A stretch of 64,000 nt of DNA from Chitinimonas arctica (GCF_007431345.1 NZ_CP041730.1:3348001-3412000), one strand, 5' to 3'. Counted from the stretch's first letter, positions 52,630 to 61,955 are shown. Notes: generated by a model from the letters alone, not told the origin. Made by a program: numbers and translations.

Positions 52630-53655
52630 ATGCATACCCGCATAACCGAACTTTTCGGCATCGATCGCCCGCTGATTTGCCCGGGCATGAGCTATATCGC
52701 CCTGCCCGAGCTGGTTGCCGCGGTGGGTAATGCGGGCGGCCTGGGCATACTGGCAAGCGGCCCGTGGACCCCCGAACAGACGCGTGCCGCCATCCGCCGT
52801 GTCCGCGAGTTGAGCGACAAACCGTTCGGCGTGGGCGTGACCCTGCTGATGCCGGGTGCGGCCGAAAATGCCAGGGTGGCATTGGAGGAAGAAGTGCCCG
52901 TCATCAATTTCTCGCTGGGCAAGGGCGATTGGATCGTCGCAGCCGCACGCAACTACGGTGGCAAGGTGATCGCCACCGTCACCACCGAGAAACATGCGCG
53001 CGCGGCCGAGAAAATCGGCGTCGATGCCTTGCTGGTCACCGGGCATGAGGCAGCCGCCCATGGCGGCGCGGTGACGTCGCTGACGCTGATTCCGGCCGTG
53101 CGCAATGCCGTCCAGCTACCCATCATCGCCGCCGGCGGATTCGCCGATGGCCGTGGCCTGATCGCCGCGCTGGCGTTGGGCGCCGATGCGATCGCCATGG
53201 GCACGCGCTTGGCCGCCACCCGCGAAAGTCCCGTGCATGCCGCCACCAAGGGCATGATCGTGGCCAAGAATGTGAACGATACCCTTTACAGCGCCAAGTT
53301 CGACGGCATCCCCTGCCGCATCATGGATACCCCCACCGCCCGCCGCAAGGTGGCGCGCGCCTTGACCCTGCTGGAAGCGGTCCCGCGCGCCATGCTGTCG
53401 GCACGGCGCGCCGGCTTGTCGGCCGGCAAGGTGCTGGCCGGCGCTTTCGCCAATCCCGTCGCCATCAAGCAGCTGGCCCAATTCGGTGCCGCTACCGAAG
53501 CCATCAGGCTGTCCATCGAGGAGGGGGACCATGAGCGCGGCGTGCAACTGATCGGTCAGGCGCAGGGATTGGTACACGATCTGCCTGCCGTGGCGGATCT
53601 GTTTGCCCGCATCCTGGCGGAAGCCGAGTTGGTCAGGACAAACTTACAACGCTAA
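52630..53655 (+). CDS. Nitronate monooxygenase / FabK-like FMN enzyme
   Basis: A 341-aa TIM-barrel flavoenzyme of the 2-nitropropane dioxygenase/enoyl-ACP reductase II superfamily. It starts HTRITELFGIDRPLICPGM. GHEAAAHGG is the GHxAGGH-like catalytic stretch (the position of the key His is kept), and IIAAGGFADGRGL...GADAIAMGTRLAAT is the FMN phosphate-binding region. The true substrate may be nitronates or acyl groups. TTG 52615 is an alternative start. Confidence 0.88.
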   Translation: MHTRITELFGIDRPLICPGMSYIALPELVAAVGNAGGLGILASGPWTPEQTRAAIRRVRELSDKPFGVGVTLLMPGAAENARVALEEEVPVINFSLGKGDWIVAAARNYGGKVIATVTTEKHARAAEKIGVDALLVTGHEAAAHGGAVTSLTLIPAVRNAVQLPIIAAGGFADGRGLIAALALGADAIAMGTRLAATRESPVHAATKGMIVAKNVNDTLYSAKFDGIPCRIMDTPTARRKVARALTLLEAVPRAMLSARRAGLSAGKVLAGAFANPVAIKQLAQFGAATEAIRLSIEEGDHERGVQLIGQAQGLVHDLPAVADLFARILAEAELVRTNLQR

Positions 53656-53674
53656 ATCGGGATGTTGCGGCAGG

Positions 53675-55219
53675 CTACGCTGGTCCGCTCAAGCGAAAGC
53701 AGCCGAACTGCCGTTGCAATGCCGCTGCCCGCAGGCTGAGTTCCTGCGCGATGGCGACCAATTCCTCGGCGGTTGCCGCGCTTTGGGCGGCCATCTGTGC
53801 CAATTGCGTCAGCCCCAGGCGGCCTTGTTCGAAGCTGAGGGCCTGGCTGCTCGAACCCGCCGCCATGCCGCCCACCAGGGCGGCGGTATGACGGATGCTC
53901 GGGACGATATTGTTCAGCACCGTGCCCGCTTGTTCCGCCAGGATTACGCTCTCATTCGCCAGCTTGCCGATCGCGCTGGCGGCTTGCTGGCTGTGTTCGG
54001 CCAGGCGGCGTACTTCGGTTGCCACGACGGCGAATCCGCGCCCATGCTGTCCCGCCCGGGCGGCTTCGATACCGGCATTGAGCGCCAGCAGATTGGTCTG
54101 GTAGGCGATCTCGTTGATGATGCCCGTCTTGTCGGCAATATGCCTGATCGTGGCCAGGGCCTTGCGCACGGCGTCACCTCCTACCTGTGCCGCGTCAGCC
54201 GTCTGTAAAGCCACGCCCGCGGCCAATTGCGCCTGTACGTCGTTTTCGCGCACATTGCCACCCAGCTCGTCGAGTACCGAGGCGCTTTCTTCTATGGCAG
54301 CGGCCTGATCGCCGGCACTGCGTCCTACAATCTCGGACGTGGCGCTGACCTGGATAGCGGTATTCGCCAGCTGTTCGGCCGCTTGGCCGATTTCAGTCAA
54401 TAGCTGGGTAAGCCGCCCATGCATTTCGGCCATGGCTTGCAATAGGCTTTCCGGTGGCGCCGTGGTGGCTTCGATCGGGCCGCGTAGGTCGCCCGCCGCG
54501 ATGCGCCGGGCGACCAGCACTGCCTCCAGCGGCTCGCCGCCCAACAGTCGCCATAGCCGGCGCCAGATGCCCGCCAGCAATAGGCTTACCAGCCCAAGGG
54601 TCGCCAGTACGATACCGATATACAGATGGCGGGCCTGGTTCGCCTGGCTTGCCAGTCCTTGCCGCACTTGTGCCTGCAGCGTGGCCAGGCGCTGTTCTTC
54701 GTCCGCCACCATTTCGATCAATGCCTGGGTGATGGGCCGGTCTATTCCGACGATGCCGGCATCGATACGTTGGCCGCTGGCGTGGTCAGCCTGGTCGAAT
54801 CCGACCAGTTCGCTGCGATAGCGGTCTCCCAGCCGGCGGTGTTCGGACAGCAAGCGTTCGACGGGGCCGGCGTCGCGCCCCAACTGATGCAAGCGGGCCG
54901 CCAGTTCGCTCAGCCCGCTACGCGTACTGGCTTCTTCGCGGTTGAATTGGGCCAGGTAGCGATCGTACTTGATCGGATCATTGCCGCGCAGCAGGATGTC
55001 CTTCCATTCCTGCACCTGGATCTTGAAATGCACATGGGTGTTTTCCAGCAACAGCAAGCGGGAAGTGGCGGCGCCGACGTTATGCAGATCAGCGTCGATC
55101 TGGCCGCTCAGCTGGCGCATTTGCCAGATCGCCCCGCCCGCCAGGCCCAGCGCGAGCGTAGCCATAACCAACAGAACCAGCAGGAACTGGCTCTTGAAGG
55201 AGATCGATCGTCGCTGCAT
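53675..55219 (-). CDS. Methyl-accepting chemotaxis protein
   Basis: A 514-aa membrane receptor. Two transmembrane helices (about residues 10-32 and 195-218) flank a periplasmic helical sensor of about 160 residues with QVQEWKDILLRGNDP, similar to receptors with PilJ/4HB-like sensors. The HAMP segment (about 218-275) is followed by the signalling tip IINEIAYQTNLLALNAGIEAARAGQHGRGFAVVA, read in pieces. No C-terminal CheR-docking pentapeptide is seen. A perfect inverted repeat lies just upstream of its start. Confidence 0.93.
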   Translation of the reverse strand: MQRRSISFKSQFLLVLLVMATLALGLAGGAIWQMRQLSGQIDADLHNVGAATSRLLLLENTHVHFKIQVQEWKDILLRGNDPIKYDRYLAQFNREEASTRSGLSELAARLHQLGRDAGPVERLLSEHRRLGDRYRSELVGFDQADHASGQRIDAGIVGIDRPITQALIEMVADEEQRLATLQAQVRQGLASQANQARHLYIGIVLATLGLVSLLLAGIWRRLWRLLGGEPLEAVLVARRIAAGDLRGPIEATTAPPESLLQAMAEMHGRLTQLLTEIGQAAEQLANTAIQVSATSEIVGRSAGDQAAAIEESASVLDELGGNVRENDVQAQLAAGVALQTADAAQVGGDAVRKALATIRHIADKTGIINEIAYQTNLLALNAGIEAARAGQHGRGFAVVATEVRRLAEHSQQAASAIGKLANESVILAEQAGTVLNNIVPSIRHTAALVGGMAAGSSSQALSFEQGRLGLTQLAQMAAQSAATAEELVAIAQELSLRAAALQRQFGCFRLSGPA

Positions 55220-55229
55220 GGGCTACCCC

Positions 55230-55269
55230 GCCGCCATTCATCCTTTATATATATAGGATGAATGGCGGC
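55230..55269 (-). promoter_or_regulatory. 15-bp perfect inverted repeat upstream of the chemotaxis receptor gene
   Basis: GCCGCCATTCATCCT and AGGATGAATGGCGGC (55230-55244 and 55255-55269) are exact reverse complements around a 10-bp AT loop. It ends 10 bp before the receptor ATG and 18 bp after the phospholipase stop. On the minus strand there is no T-tract. It may terminate the phospholipase transcript partly, act as an operator, or fold the receptor mRNA leader. Confidence 0.75.
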
Positions 55270-55287
55270 TTTCTTATGTCCGTCCGG

Positions 55288-57735
55288 TCAGCTCCTGATC
55301 ACGCGTAGGCTCAGTCTTGCGGCAGCCTCGCCGTAACCGTTATCCAGGAACAAGGCCAGGAAATAGTCACCCTCGCCCAAGTCGCCGAGCACTTGACTGC
55401 CGGCTGCCGCGCTCAGATAGTTCCATTTCACGGCACTGTCCTTGCCGGGCAGCTGGCCCTGGCGGTAGATCCCCAGCCAATGCTTATTGCCGTTCGGCAG
55501 TCCGCGCCAGTTGACGGTCAGGCTTTCCCCCACCTTGATCTGCACGGCACTGGCACTGAAGGAGACTGCGGGCGCCGGAGCGGGTACCGGCAGGGGCGAA
55601 GGGAGGGATTGGGCCAGGCCGTTCAATACCGGATCGGTGTAATTCAGTCCTGCGCCTTCCAGATGGCCGGCCAGCCGGCGCCAATAACCCTCGTCCTCCT
55701 CCAGCGTGACGCCGAGGTCGTACCAGCCGTAGCTGGTCGTCACCGGCTTTAGTACGATGCGGCTCTGGCCGGCCGGTACTTCGATTTGCCGCACCGAGGT
55801 GTCGCCATAGGCGAGTTCCGTCAGCTTGAAACGGCAGGGTTGGCTACCCTCGTTGCTGAAGACCAGGCGCAGACAGCGGGCAGCGATATCCTCCTCCACC
55901 CGTACTTCAGCCTTGCGCGCCAGGCCGGCCACGCTGCCGCCGAATTCACGGCCAAAGCCATTCGGCCCCAATACGTTCAAATGGTAATGGCTGCCACTCC
56001 AATTCCAGGTCTCCAAATCGATGCGCTTGCCCGCCTCCACGCTGTAGTGCCAAGGTCCGTCGCTGCGCAACGCGGAGTAGACGATATAGCTGGCCGCCAC
56101 CGTGCCGGTATTGGCAAAGCTAAGGCCATACTTGCGGGCCTCGCCAGGCGCCGCGCCGTCGACCTTCAGGCGGTACGGCATTGGGCAGGCGGAACGCGGT
56201 TGCGAACCGCCAACGGCTTCTTGTCGCGGCATGCTTTGCACCGCCGGCGGCAGGGCGTCGCGGCTGCCCCAGTTCTTGAAATAGCCGGCGCTGCGCGGCA
56301 CGTTGGCGGGCCAGCCGCCATTAGGGTCGGCGAAGTTGAAAGCGCTGGTCAGATCGCCGCATACCGCCCGGCGCCAAGGCGAGATATGGCCGCAATGCAC
56401 TTTCTCCCGCGATAGGCCCTTACCCTTTACCAACCACTCTTCCATGAAGCGTATCAGCGAGGTGTGGTCGAACAACTGAGAATTGACCCGGCCACCCTTG
56501 CTCCATGGCGAAATAACCAAGGTCGGCACACGCGGTCCCAAGCCGATGGGCTCGGCATTGTTATAGATTTCACCGACAGTGCCGTTGGGTAGGGTGCTGC
56601 GGCCACGGTCCGCGCTCAAGGGAGCCATGACGGGCGGCATGTGATCGAAAAAGCCGTCGTTTTCGTCATAGGTGATGATCAGCGCGGTCTTGGACCACAC
56701 CGCCGGATTGTCCACCAGTGCGGACAGTAGGCGAGCGGCGAAATGCTCGCCGGCATTGGGGGTGTGGGAGGGGTGTTCGCAGTACTCGGTCGGCGCACAG
56801 ATCCACGACACGCGCGGCAAGCGGTCGGCCCGGACATCCGCGGCGAATTCGTCGATCAGCCATTGGCCGCTGGTGCCGGCGGCATTCGCGCCGGTCGAAC
56901 CCGGCGCCATCGCACGGCCGCGCCGATAGAGCGGGGCGCTGGGGGGAAGCCGCTGCCCGTTGGCATCCACCCGGAAATTCTTGAAATACTGCAGGTAGTT
57001 ATCGCCGTAGTTATCCCATTCCTGATACACCTTCCAGCTGATGTCGTTGGCTTCCAGGATCTCGGCATAACTTCGCCATTCCAGCCCCTTGGCGGCCGGG
57101 TTGTCGTTGCCGATATCGGCGTTGTAGGTGCCGGCGTTGACATTGTAGAGGCGCTGGTCCTGCAAGCCGGTCAACACGCCATTGGCGTGGCCGCTGAGCG
57201 CATACAGGCGATTGGGATCGGTGGGGCCGAATATCGAGCAGTGGTAGGCATCGCAGACCGTAAAGGCATCGGCCAGGGCGTAATAGAACGGCAGGTCGGC
57301 GCGATTGAAGAAACCCATGCTGCGGACACTTTTGCGCGGCACCCAGCTATTCCAATCCTTCCACTGCGCCTCGCTGCCTTTCCAGGAATGATCCAGGCCG
57401 ATCGTGAGGGCATTGGTGTTGCGCACGTCGAAGTGGTAGGGCAAGACATGGGCATTGCCATTCGGCTGATACCAGACCGGCTTGCCCGATGGCAGGCGGA
57501 TGGCGCGCGGATCGTTGAATCCCCGCACTCCGGCCAGGCTGCCGAAGTAGTGGTCGAAGGAACGGTTTTCCTGCATCAGGAAAATAATGTGCTCCACGTC
57601 CCCCAGTCCGCCGCTGCCCTGGCTGGCGGGCGTGGCCAGGGCGCGAGCGATGACCTGGGAAAAACCGGGCGCACTGGCCAGGCCCATGGCGCCGGCAGCG
57701 ATAAAACCTCTACGGGAAGGATTCTCTACCGACAT
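55288..57735 (-). CDS. Tat-exported phosphocholine-type phospholipase C
   Basis: An 815-aa member of the PlcN/PlcH family (acid phosphatase superfamily) that hydrolyses phospholipids outside the cytoplasm. The twin-arginine signal is SRRGFIAAGAMG (about residues 7-18). Catalytic core motifs include HIIFLMQENRSFDHYFG (Glu-Asn nucleophile region), FGPTDPNRLYALSGH, TYDENDGFFDHMPP and GPRVPTLVISPWSKGG. Two C-terminal DUF756 domains follow (about residues 585-690), and a further beta domain ends the protein. ATG 57735; the open frame up to 57921 precedes the Tat signal and is not needed. Confidence 0.94.
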   Translation of the reverse strand: MSVENPSRRGFIAAGAMGLASAPGFSQVIARALATPASQGSGGLGDVEHIIFLMQENRSFDHYFGSLAGVRGFNDPRAIRLPSGKPVWYQPNGNAHVLPYHFDVRNTNALTIGLDHSWKGSEAQWKDWNSWVPRKSVRSMGFFNRADLPFYYALADAFTVCDAYHCSIFGPTDPNRLYALSGHANGVLTGLQDQRLYNVNAGTYNADIGNDNPAAKGLEWRSYAEILEANDISWKVYQEWDNYGDNYLQYFKNFRVDANGQRLPPSAPLYRRGRAMAPGSTGANAAGTSGQWLIDEFAADVRADRLPRVSWICAPTEYCEHPSHTPNAGEHFAARLLSALVDNPAVWSKTALIITYDENDGFFDHMPPVMAPLSADRGRSTLPNGTVGEIYNNAEPIGLGPRVPTLVISPWSKGGRVNSQLFDHTSLIRFMEEWLVKGKGLSREKVHCGHISPWRRAVCGDLTSAFNFADPNGGWPANVPRSAGYFKNWGSRDALPPAVQSMPRQEAVGGSQPRSACPMPYRLKVDGAAPGEARKYGLSFANTGTVAASYIVYSALRSDGPWHYSVEAGKRIDLETWNWSGSHYHLNVLGPNGFGREFGGSVAGLARKAEVRVEEDIAARCLRLVFSNEGSQPCRFKLTELAYGDTSVRQIEVPAGQSRIVLKPVTTSYGWYDLGVTLEEDEGYWRRLAGHLEGAGLNYTDPVLNGLAQSLPSPLPVPAPAPAVSFSASAVQIKVGESLTVNWRGLPNGNKHWLGIYRQGQLPGKDSAVKWNYLSAAAGSQVLGDLGEGDYFLALFLDNGYGEAAARLSLRVIRS

Positions 57736-57919
57736 TCCATTTGCTCCGCACTGAAAGAATGTTGGCATTCTTTGCGCGAAACAAGTCAGCGGTATGACAG
57801 ACGGCTGCTGACAGCAGCATGTTTTGGCTGATCTGGACTGCACCGGTTGCGGATGTCCAACGTCCCGGGGGCAATCCAGGGTCCTTGATGTTCGGTAGCA
57901 CCAGGGGCTACTATTTGAC

Positions 57920-58291
57920 ATGCCTAGTCCATCGCCACGTCAACGCACTTTCAAGACCGCTTGGTTTGCAAAGGCCACGAAAAAGGCCCGCGTCAGCGAT
58001 GCTGACCTATGTGAAGCAATCAAGCAGGTGATGATGGGACAGGCGGATGATCTTGGTGGGGGCGTTTACAAGAAGCGTTTGAACAACAATATGCACCGCT
58101 CGATCATACTTGCTAAAGCTGGCCGGTACTGGGTGTACGAGTATCTGTTTGCCAAGAAAGACCGCGACAACATCGAAGACAGCGAACTTGATGCGTTCCG
58201 GTCGTTGGCGAAAGGCTATGCAGGACTTAGCGAGGCGCAGCTTGAGCAATTGGTGGAGAGCACTGACTTGTCGGAGATTTGTCATGACTAA
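57920..58291 (+). CDS. RelE/HigB-like toxin of a type II toxin-antitoxin pair
   Basis: A 123-aa basic protein matching the COG4737-like RelE/HigB group: FKTAWFAKATKKARVSDADLCEAI at the N-terminus, then GGGVYKKRLNNNMHRSIILAKAGRYWVYEYLFAKKDRDNI, read in pieces. Such toxins are usually mRNA interferases. The toxin gene comes first and its stop overlaps the antitoxin start by 8 bp, the usual higBA order. The module is AT-richer than its neighbours and sits divergent to the phospholipase gene. Confidence 0.9.
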   Translation: MPSPSPRQRTFKTAWFAKATKKARVSDADLCEAIKQVMMGQADDLGGGVYKKRLNNNMHRSIILAKAGRYWVYEYLFAKKDRDNIEDSELDAFRSLAKGYAGLSEAQLEQLVESTDLSEICHD

Positions 58292-58604
58292 GCAAAAATT
58301 CAAGAGCGATGCCTTTGAGGCGATTCACAGCTCTGCGAGCGCCTTACTCAAGGTTGGCGCAATTGACAAGGCGACGATGAGAACCTTTGATGAGGCATGC
58401 TTGGGTACGCCCCATGAACTGGCACCGTCCGATATCAAGGCCATAAGGGAGCACAACCATGTCAGCCAGCCGGTGTTTGCTCGCTATCTGAACACGAGTG
58501 AGTCGACCGTGCAGAAGTGGGAATCAGGCGCCAAACGTCCCAGCGGAATGGCGCTCAAATTGCTTGAGGTTGTCCAGAAACATGGACTGCAAGTACTCGC
58601 TTAA
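58284..58604 (+). CDS. XRE-family antitoxin (HigA-like)
   Basis: A 106-aa protein whose C-terminal half is a Cro/C1-type helix-turn-helix: SDIKAIREHNHVSQPVFARYLNTSESTVQKWESGAKRPSG, read in pieces. The N-terminal half (FEAIHSSASALLKVGAIDKATM) should bind and block the toxin. ATG 58284 lies within the end of the toxin gene. Autoregulation of the pair is expected. Confidence 0.92.
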   Translation: MTKQKFKSDAFEAIHSSASALLKVGAIDKATMRTFDEACLGTPHELAPSDIKAIREHNHVSQPVFARYLNTSESTVQKWESGAKRPSGMALKLLEVVQKHGLQVLA

Positions 58605-58699
58605 GCTTCGGCTTATCGCACGCTCCAGGACTGGTATGACCCGATCAGAGACCTTCAGGGCGCGCCCAAAAAAATGGCGAGTCTGCAGGAGCAGGAAAG

Positions 58700-58733
58700 C
58701 ACAACGGCCCAGGTAGATGCCTGGGCCGTTGTG
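58700..58733. terminator. 14-bp hairpin after the toxin-antitoxin pair
   Basis: CACAACGGCCCAGG and CCTGGGCCGTTGTG are perfect reverse complements around a 6-nt loop. No long T-tract. It lies between the antitoxin gene and convergent sodB and probably terminates transcription from one or both. Confidence 0.65.
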
Positions 58734-58835
58734 TTCGCTACGCCAATATTTCGATTCTGACGTAAAGGCTATTGCTCGTCGATCGCTCAATTGCCCCCAT
58801 TTGGTGAGCGCTTTGATGGCGAAAAACTTGCGGGT

Positions 58836-59426
58836 TTAAGCCAGGCGAGCCGCAACCACGTCCCAATCGACCAGCTTCCAGAACGCTTCCAGATAGTTGG
58901 GGCGGCTGTTGCGGTAGTCGATGTAGTAGGCGTGTTCCCACACATCGGCGGTCAGCAGGGCGGTGTCGGCGGTTGTCAGCGGGGTGGCGGCTGCCGAGGT
59001 GTTGACGATGTCCAGGCTGCCGTCGGCCTTTTTCACCAGCCAGGTCCAGCCCGAGCCGAAGTTGCCGGCGGCGGCGGTATTGAAGGCCTTCTTGAATTCG
59101 TCCAGCGAACCCCATTTGGCGTTGATGGCGTCGGCCAGCTTGCCGGCGGGTGCGCGGGCATCGCCGGCGGCGTTGGGCTTGAAACCCAGCCAGAAGAAGG
59201 TGTGGTTCCAGACCTGGGCGGCGTTGTTGAACAGGCCACCGGCCGGCGCCTTCTTCACGATTTCCTCAAGCGAGGCGTTCTCGTGTTCGGTGCCCTTGAT
59301 CAGGTTGTTCAGGTTGGTGATATAGGTCTGGTGGTGTTTACCGTAGTGGTATTCCAGCGTTTCCTTCGACATATGCGGGGCCAGGGCATCGAGGGCGTAA
59401 GGCAGTTCGGGAAGTTTGTGTTCCAT
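58836..59426 (-). CDS. sodB: Superoxide dismutase, Fe type
   Basis: A 196-aa cytoplasmic superoxide dismutase. Metal ligands: His in LEYHYGKHHQTY, His in AAQVWNHTFFW, Asp and His in LTADVWEHAYYIDYRN. The Gln in AAQVWNH and the GLFNNAAQ stretch mark it as iron- rather than manganese-dependent. There is no signal peptide. Usual length. Confidence 0.97.
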   Translation of the reverse strand: MEHKLPELPYALDALAPHMSKETLEYHYGKHHQTYITNLNNLIKGTEHENASLEEIVKKAPAGGLFNNAAQVWNHTFFWLGFKPNAAGDARAPAGKLADAINAKWGSLDEFKKAFNTAAAGNFGSGWTWLVKKADGSLDIVNTSAAATPLTTADTALLTADVWEHAYYIDYRNSRPNYLEAFWKLVDWDVVAARLA

Positions 59427-59604
59427 GACAGGTTCTCCATGACGTTGTAACAGGCCGTACCGTTAGAGGGTCGGCTCTTGGAATGCTGGGCGGATCATAG
59501 CGCGTGCCTTGGTCCGAGCCAATGCCGCTTGCCGCCCGGCTCGGGCAGGGAGGCACGGTTTTGCGCTATCATGCCGCGATCCTCTCTGCGAATTCATTGC
59601 CACC

Positions 59605-60537
59605 ATGACCTGGCTCGCCCTCGTCCTTGCCCTCTTGCTCGAACAATTCCGCCCCATTGGCCGGGGCAATCTGTTTTATGGCGGATATCGCGGCTTTGCC
59701 GACGCGGTGGAACGCAATTTCAATGCCGGCGAGTACCAGCACGGCGTGGTCGGCTGGACATTGGCGGTGGCGACGCCGACCGCCATCGTCCTGCTGATCT
59801 GGGGCGGCTTGTTCCTGGTGCATTGGGCCGCCGCGTGGCTGTTCGGCTTGGCGGTGCTTTACGTCACCATGGGCTTTCGCCAGTTCAGCCCGGCATTTAC
59901 CGGCGTGGCCGATGCATTGAAGGAAGACAAGCTCGACACCGCGCGCAGCCTGCTGGGTGGCTGGACGCGCGAGCCGGCCAGCGAGCTGCTGGAAACCGAG
60001 GTGGCCCGCGTGGCCATCGAACAGGGGCTGATCGACGCCTACCGGCATGTTTTCGGGCCGATGTTCTGGTTTATCGTCCTGGGTCCGGCCGGTGCCGTGG
60101 CATACCGTGCCACCACGATCCTGCAACTCAAATGGGGTGCCCGCGACCGCCGTCGCGGCGAACGCTTCGGCAACTTCGCCGACAAGGCGGCCAATCTGAT
60201 CGACTGGCTGCCGATCCGGGCCACGGCGATCAGTTTTGCCATCGTCGGCGATTTCGAGGATGCCGCTTACTGCTGGCGCCAGCAGGCCGAGCGCTGGACC
60301 AGCGAAGCCTACGGCATCCTGCTGGCGGCCGGTGCCGGTGCCATCGGCGTGCGCCTGGGCATGCCGCTGCACCAGGAGCATACCGTACGCTTCAGGCCCG
60401 AACTCGGAATGGGCGAGGAAGCGGACGCCAATATGCTGGCCAGTGCGGTCGGTCTGGTTTGGCGTACCTTGCTGTTCTGGTTGATGGTGATCTTGCTGGT
60501 CACCCTGGCTGGCCACTTCGGACGTTTCACCGGCTGA
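59605..60537 (+). CDS. CobD/CbiB-like membrane protein
   Basis: A 310-aa inner-membrane protein of the CobD/CbiB-like family, with several helices (TWLALVLALLLEQF, AVATPTAIVLLIWGGLFLVH, FWFIVLGPAGAVAYR and a C-terminal LFWLMVILLVTLAG). DWLPIRATAISFAIVGDFEDA is a family hallmark. There are no cobalamin biosynthesis genes nearby, so a role in B12 synthesis is doubtful. ATG 59605 is preferred to the long upstream frame. Confidence 0.87.
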   Translation: MTWLALVLALLLEQFRPIGRGNLFYGGYRGFADAVERNFNAGEYQHGVVGWTLAVATPTAIVLLIWGGLFLVHWAAAWLFGLAVLYVTMGFRQFSPAFTGVADALKEDKLDTARSLLGGWTREPASELLETEVARVAIEQGLIDAYRHVFGPMFWFIVLGPAGAVAYRATTILQLKWGARDRRRGERFGNFADKAANLIDWLPIRATAISFAIVGDFEDAAYCWRQQAERWTSEAYGILLAAGAGAIGVRLGMPLHQEHTVRFRPELGMGEEADANMLASAVGLVWRTLLFWLMVILLVTLAGHFGRFTG

Positions 60538-60653
60538 TCCGGCTTAAGCTTCACTTAAGCTGCCGCGAATAAGGTGTGAACCGTTGCCGGTGCGGGCGCA
60601 GGGCCCAAACCGTTGGTAACGTACACTTACCTTTGATTTGACCGGAGTTCACC

Positions 60654-60884
60654 ATGAACAAGCTGCTTGCCGCACTGATCGCTTCCGCTTTTGCCTTTGT
60701 TTCCTTCGGTGCCGTTGCTGCCGACGCCGCTGCCCCGGCTGCAGCTCCTGCCGCCGCCGCTGCTCCAGCTGCTGAAGCCGCTGCCAAGCCCGCTGCTGAA
60801 AAGAAGGTGAAGAAGCACAAGAAGGCTGCCAAGCCTGCTGCCGAAAAGAAGGAAGAAGAAAAGAAGGAAGAAAAGAAGTCGTAA
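60654..60884 (+). CDS. Small exported Ala/Lys/Glu-rich protein
   Basis: A 76-aa protein with a signal peptide (LLAALIASAFAFVSFGAVAA) and a mature part of only Ala, Pro, Lys and Glu, with one His and a final Ser (AEKKVKKHKKAAKPAAEKKEEEKK). The low complexity points to a disordered periplasmic polypeptide, similar to Ala/Lys-rich proteins seen in other betaproteobacteria. It has its own terminator. Function unknown. Confidence 0.8.
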   Translation: MNKLLAALIASAFAFVSFGAVAADAAAPAAAPAAAAAPAAEAAAKPAAEKKVKKHKKAAKPAAEKKEEEKKEEKKS

Positions 60885-60904
60885 TTCGACGCTTTTCGCC
60901 TGTC

Positions 60905-60932
60905 AAAAAGGACGACTTCGGTCGTCCTTTTT
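60905..60932 (+). terminator. Rho-independent terminator with UUCG loop
   Basis: AAAAAGGACGAC and GTCGTCCTTTTT form a 12-bp stem capped by a TTCG tetraloop, with the T-run part of the stem. A strong terminator for the small exported protein gene. Confidence 0.93.
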
Positions 60933-60963
60933 CTTATCATGGCTCCCTTACCAGGAGACATGA

Positions 60964-61617
60964 ATGCCCAGCATCTTTTTCAACGACGGTCGCGAAATCG
61001 CTGTCGGCAATATCTTCTGCATCGGTCGCAACTACGCCGCCCACGCCGCCGAGCTGGGCAATCGCGTGGAACCCGAGCCGGTGGTCTTCCTGAAGCCGAC
61101 CTCTGCCTTGCTACAAGTCGGTCAGGCCATTCAGCTACCGGATTTCTCCAGCGATGTGCACCACGAAGCCGAACTGGTGCTGGCCATTGGCCGAGGTGGC
61201 AAGCGCATTGATCGGGCAAGCGCGCTCGACCATGTTGCCGGCTACGGCATGGGTCTCGATTTGACCGCGCGCGATCTGCAGACCGCCGCCAAGCAGGGGG
61301 GCTTGCCATGGACCTTGTCGAAAGGGTTCGATGGCTCGGCCTGTGTCTCGCATTTTGTGCCGGCATCGGCCTTGCCCAAGCCGGACGAATCCAGCTTCAG
61401 CCTGGAAGTAAATGGTGAGCTTCGGCAGCGGGGCGATTGCCGTTTGATGGTCTACGACATTCCTTTTCTGATCGAATACCTGTCCACTCGCTTCAGCCTG
61501 CAAGCTGGCGATCTGATCTATACCGGCACGCCGGCCGGTGTGGCGGCCTTGCGGTCGGGTGATTCGCTGCTGCTCAAGCTGGACGGGCTGATCGAAGCGC
61601 ATTTCGACGTGGCTTGA
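60964..61617 (+). CDS. Fumarylacetoacetate hydrolase family protein
   Basis: A 217-aa metal-dependent hydrolase or decarboxylase of the FAH superfamily (YcgM-like). IFCIGRNYAAHAAELGN and the metal site HHEAELVLAIG (Glu, Glu) with GLDLTARDLQ (Asp) are intact, and IYTGTPAGVAALRSGD is the conserved C-terminal motif. Acylpyruvates or oxaloacetate-like compounds are probable substrates. Confidence 0.9.
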   Translation: MPSIFFNDGREIAVGNIFCIGRNYAAHAAELGNRVEPEPVVFLKPTSALLQVGQAIQLPDFSSDVHHEAELVLAIGRGGKRIDRASALDHVAGYGMGLDLTARDLQTAAKQGGLPWTLSKGFDGSACVSHFVPASALPKPDESSFSLEVNGELRQRGDCRLMVYDIPFLIEYLSTRFSLQAGDLIYTGTPAGVAALRSGDSLLLKLDGLIEAHFDVA

Positions 61618-61620
61618 CGC

Positions 61621-61884
61621 ATGCGCCGAAAACTACGCATACAAGCCGCCTCGCGGCTGCGGGAAGATGACGAGGAACGCCGTATCCTGGCGCCAGCCGA
61701 GCCCTTGCCGCTGGGCTACAAGTACTGCGCGGTGGTCGGCATCCTGCTGTTCTGGGGATTTTTTGCGGGCTGGATGGGGCCAGGGGGGCGGGACGGCATG
61801 GAAACCGGGTTTACCTTGTTCGGGCTGTGCCAACTGCCGCTGTTGTGGCGTTGGCTGAGGGGGCAGATGCGGCGTTGGGGGTAG
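61621..61884 (+). CDS. Small hypothetical membrane protein
   Basis: An 87-aa protein with a basic N-terminus and two hydrophobic segments (YCAVVGILLFWGFFAGW and TGFTLFGLCQLPLLWRWL). It starts 3 bp after the FAH-family stop, which suggests an operon. Family unknown. Confidence 0.6.
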   Translation: MRRKLRIQAASRLREDDEERRILAPAEPLPLGYKYCAVVGILLFWGFFAGWMGPGGRDGMETGFTLFGLCQLPLLWRWLRGQMRRWG

Positions 61885-61955
61885 CGTAGTGACGGGGTGC
61901 CATCGAGTGGCTACAATCCCTATTCACTCCTCTATTCATTGGCTTATTCATTGCC

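Noticed and set aside
56743..57831. Plus-strand ORF (362 codons) inside the phospholipase C gene
   Set aside because: Phospholipase motifs are on the minus strand throughout; the plus-strand product has no signature.
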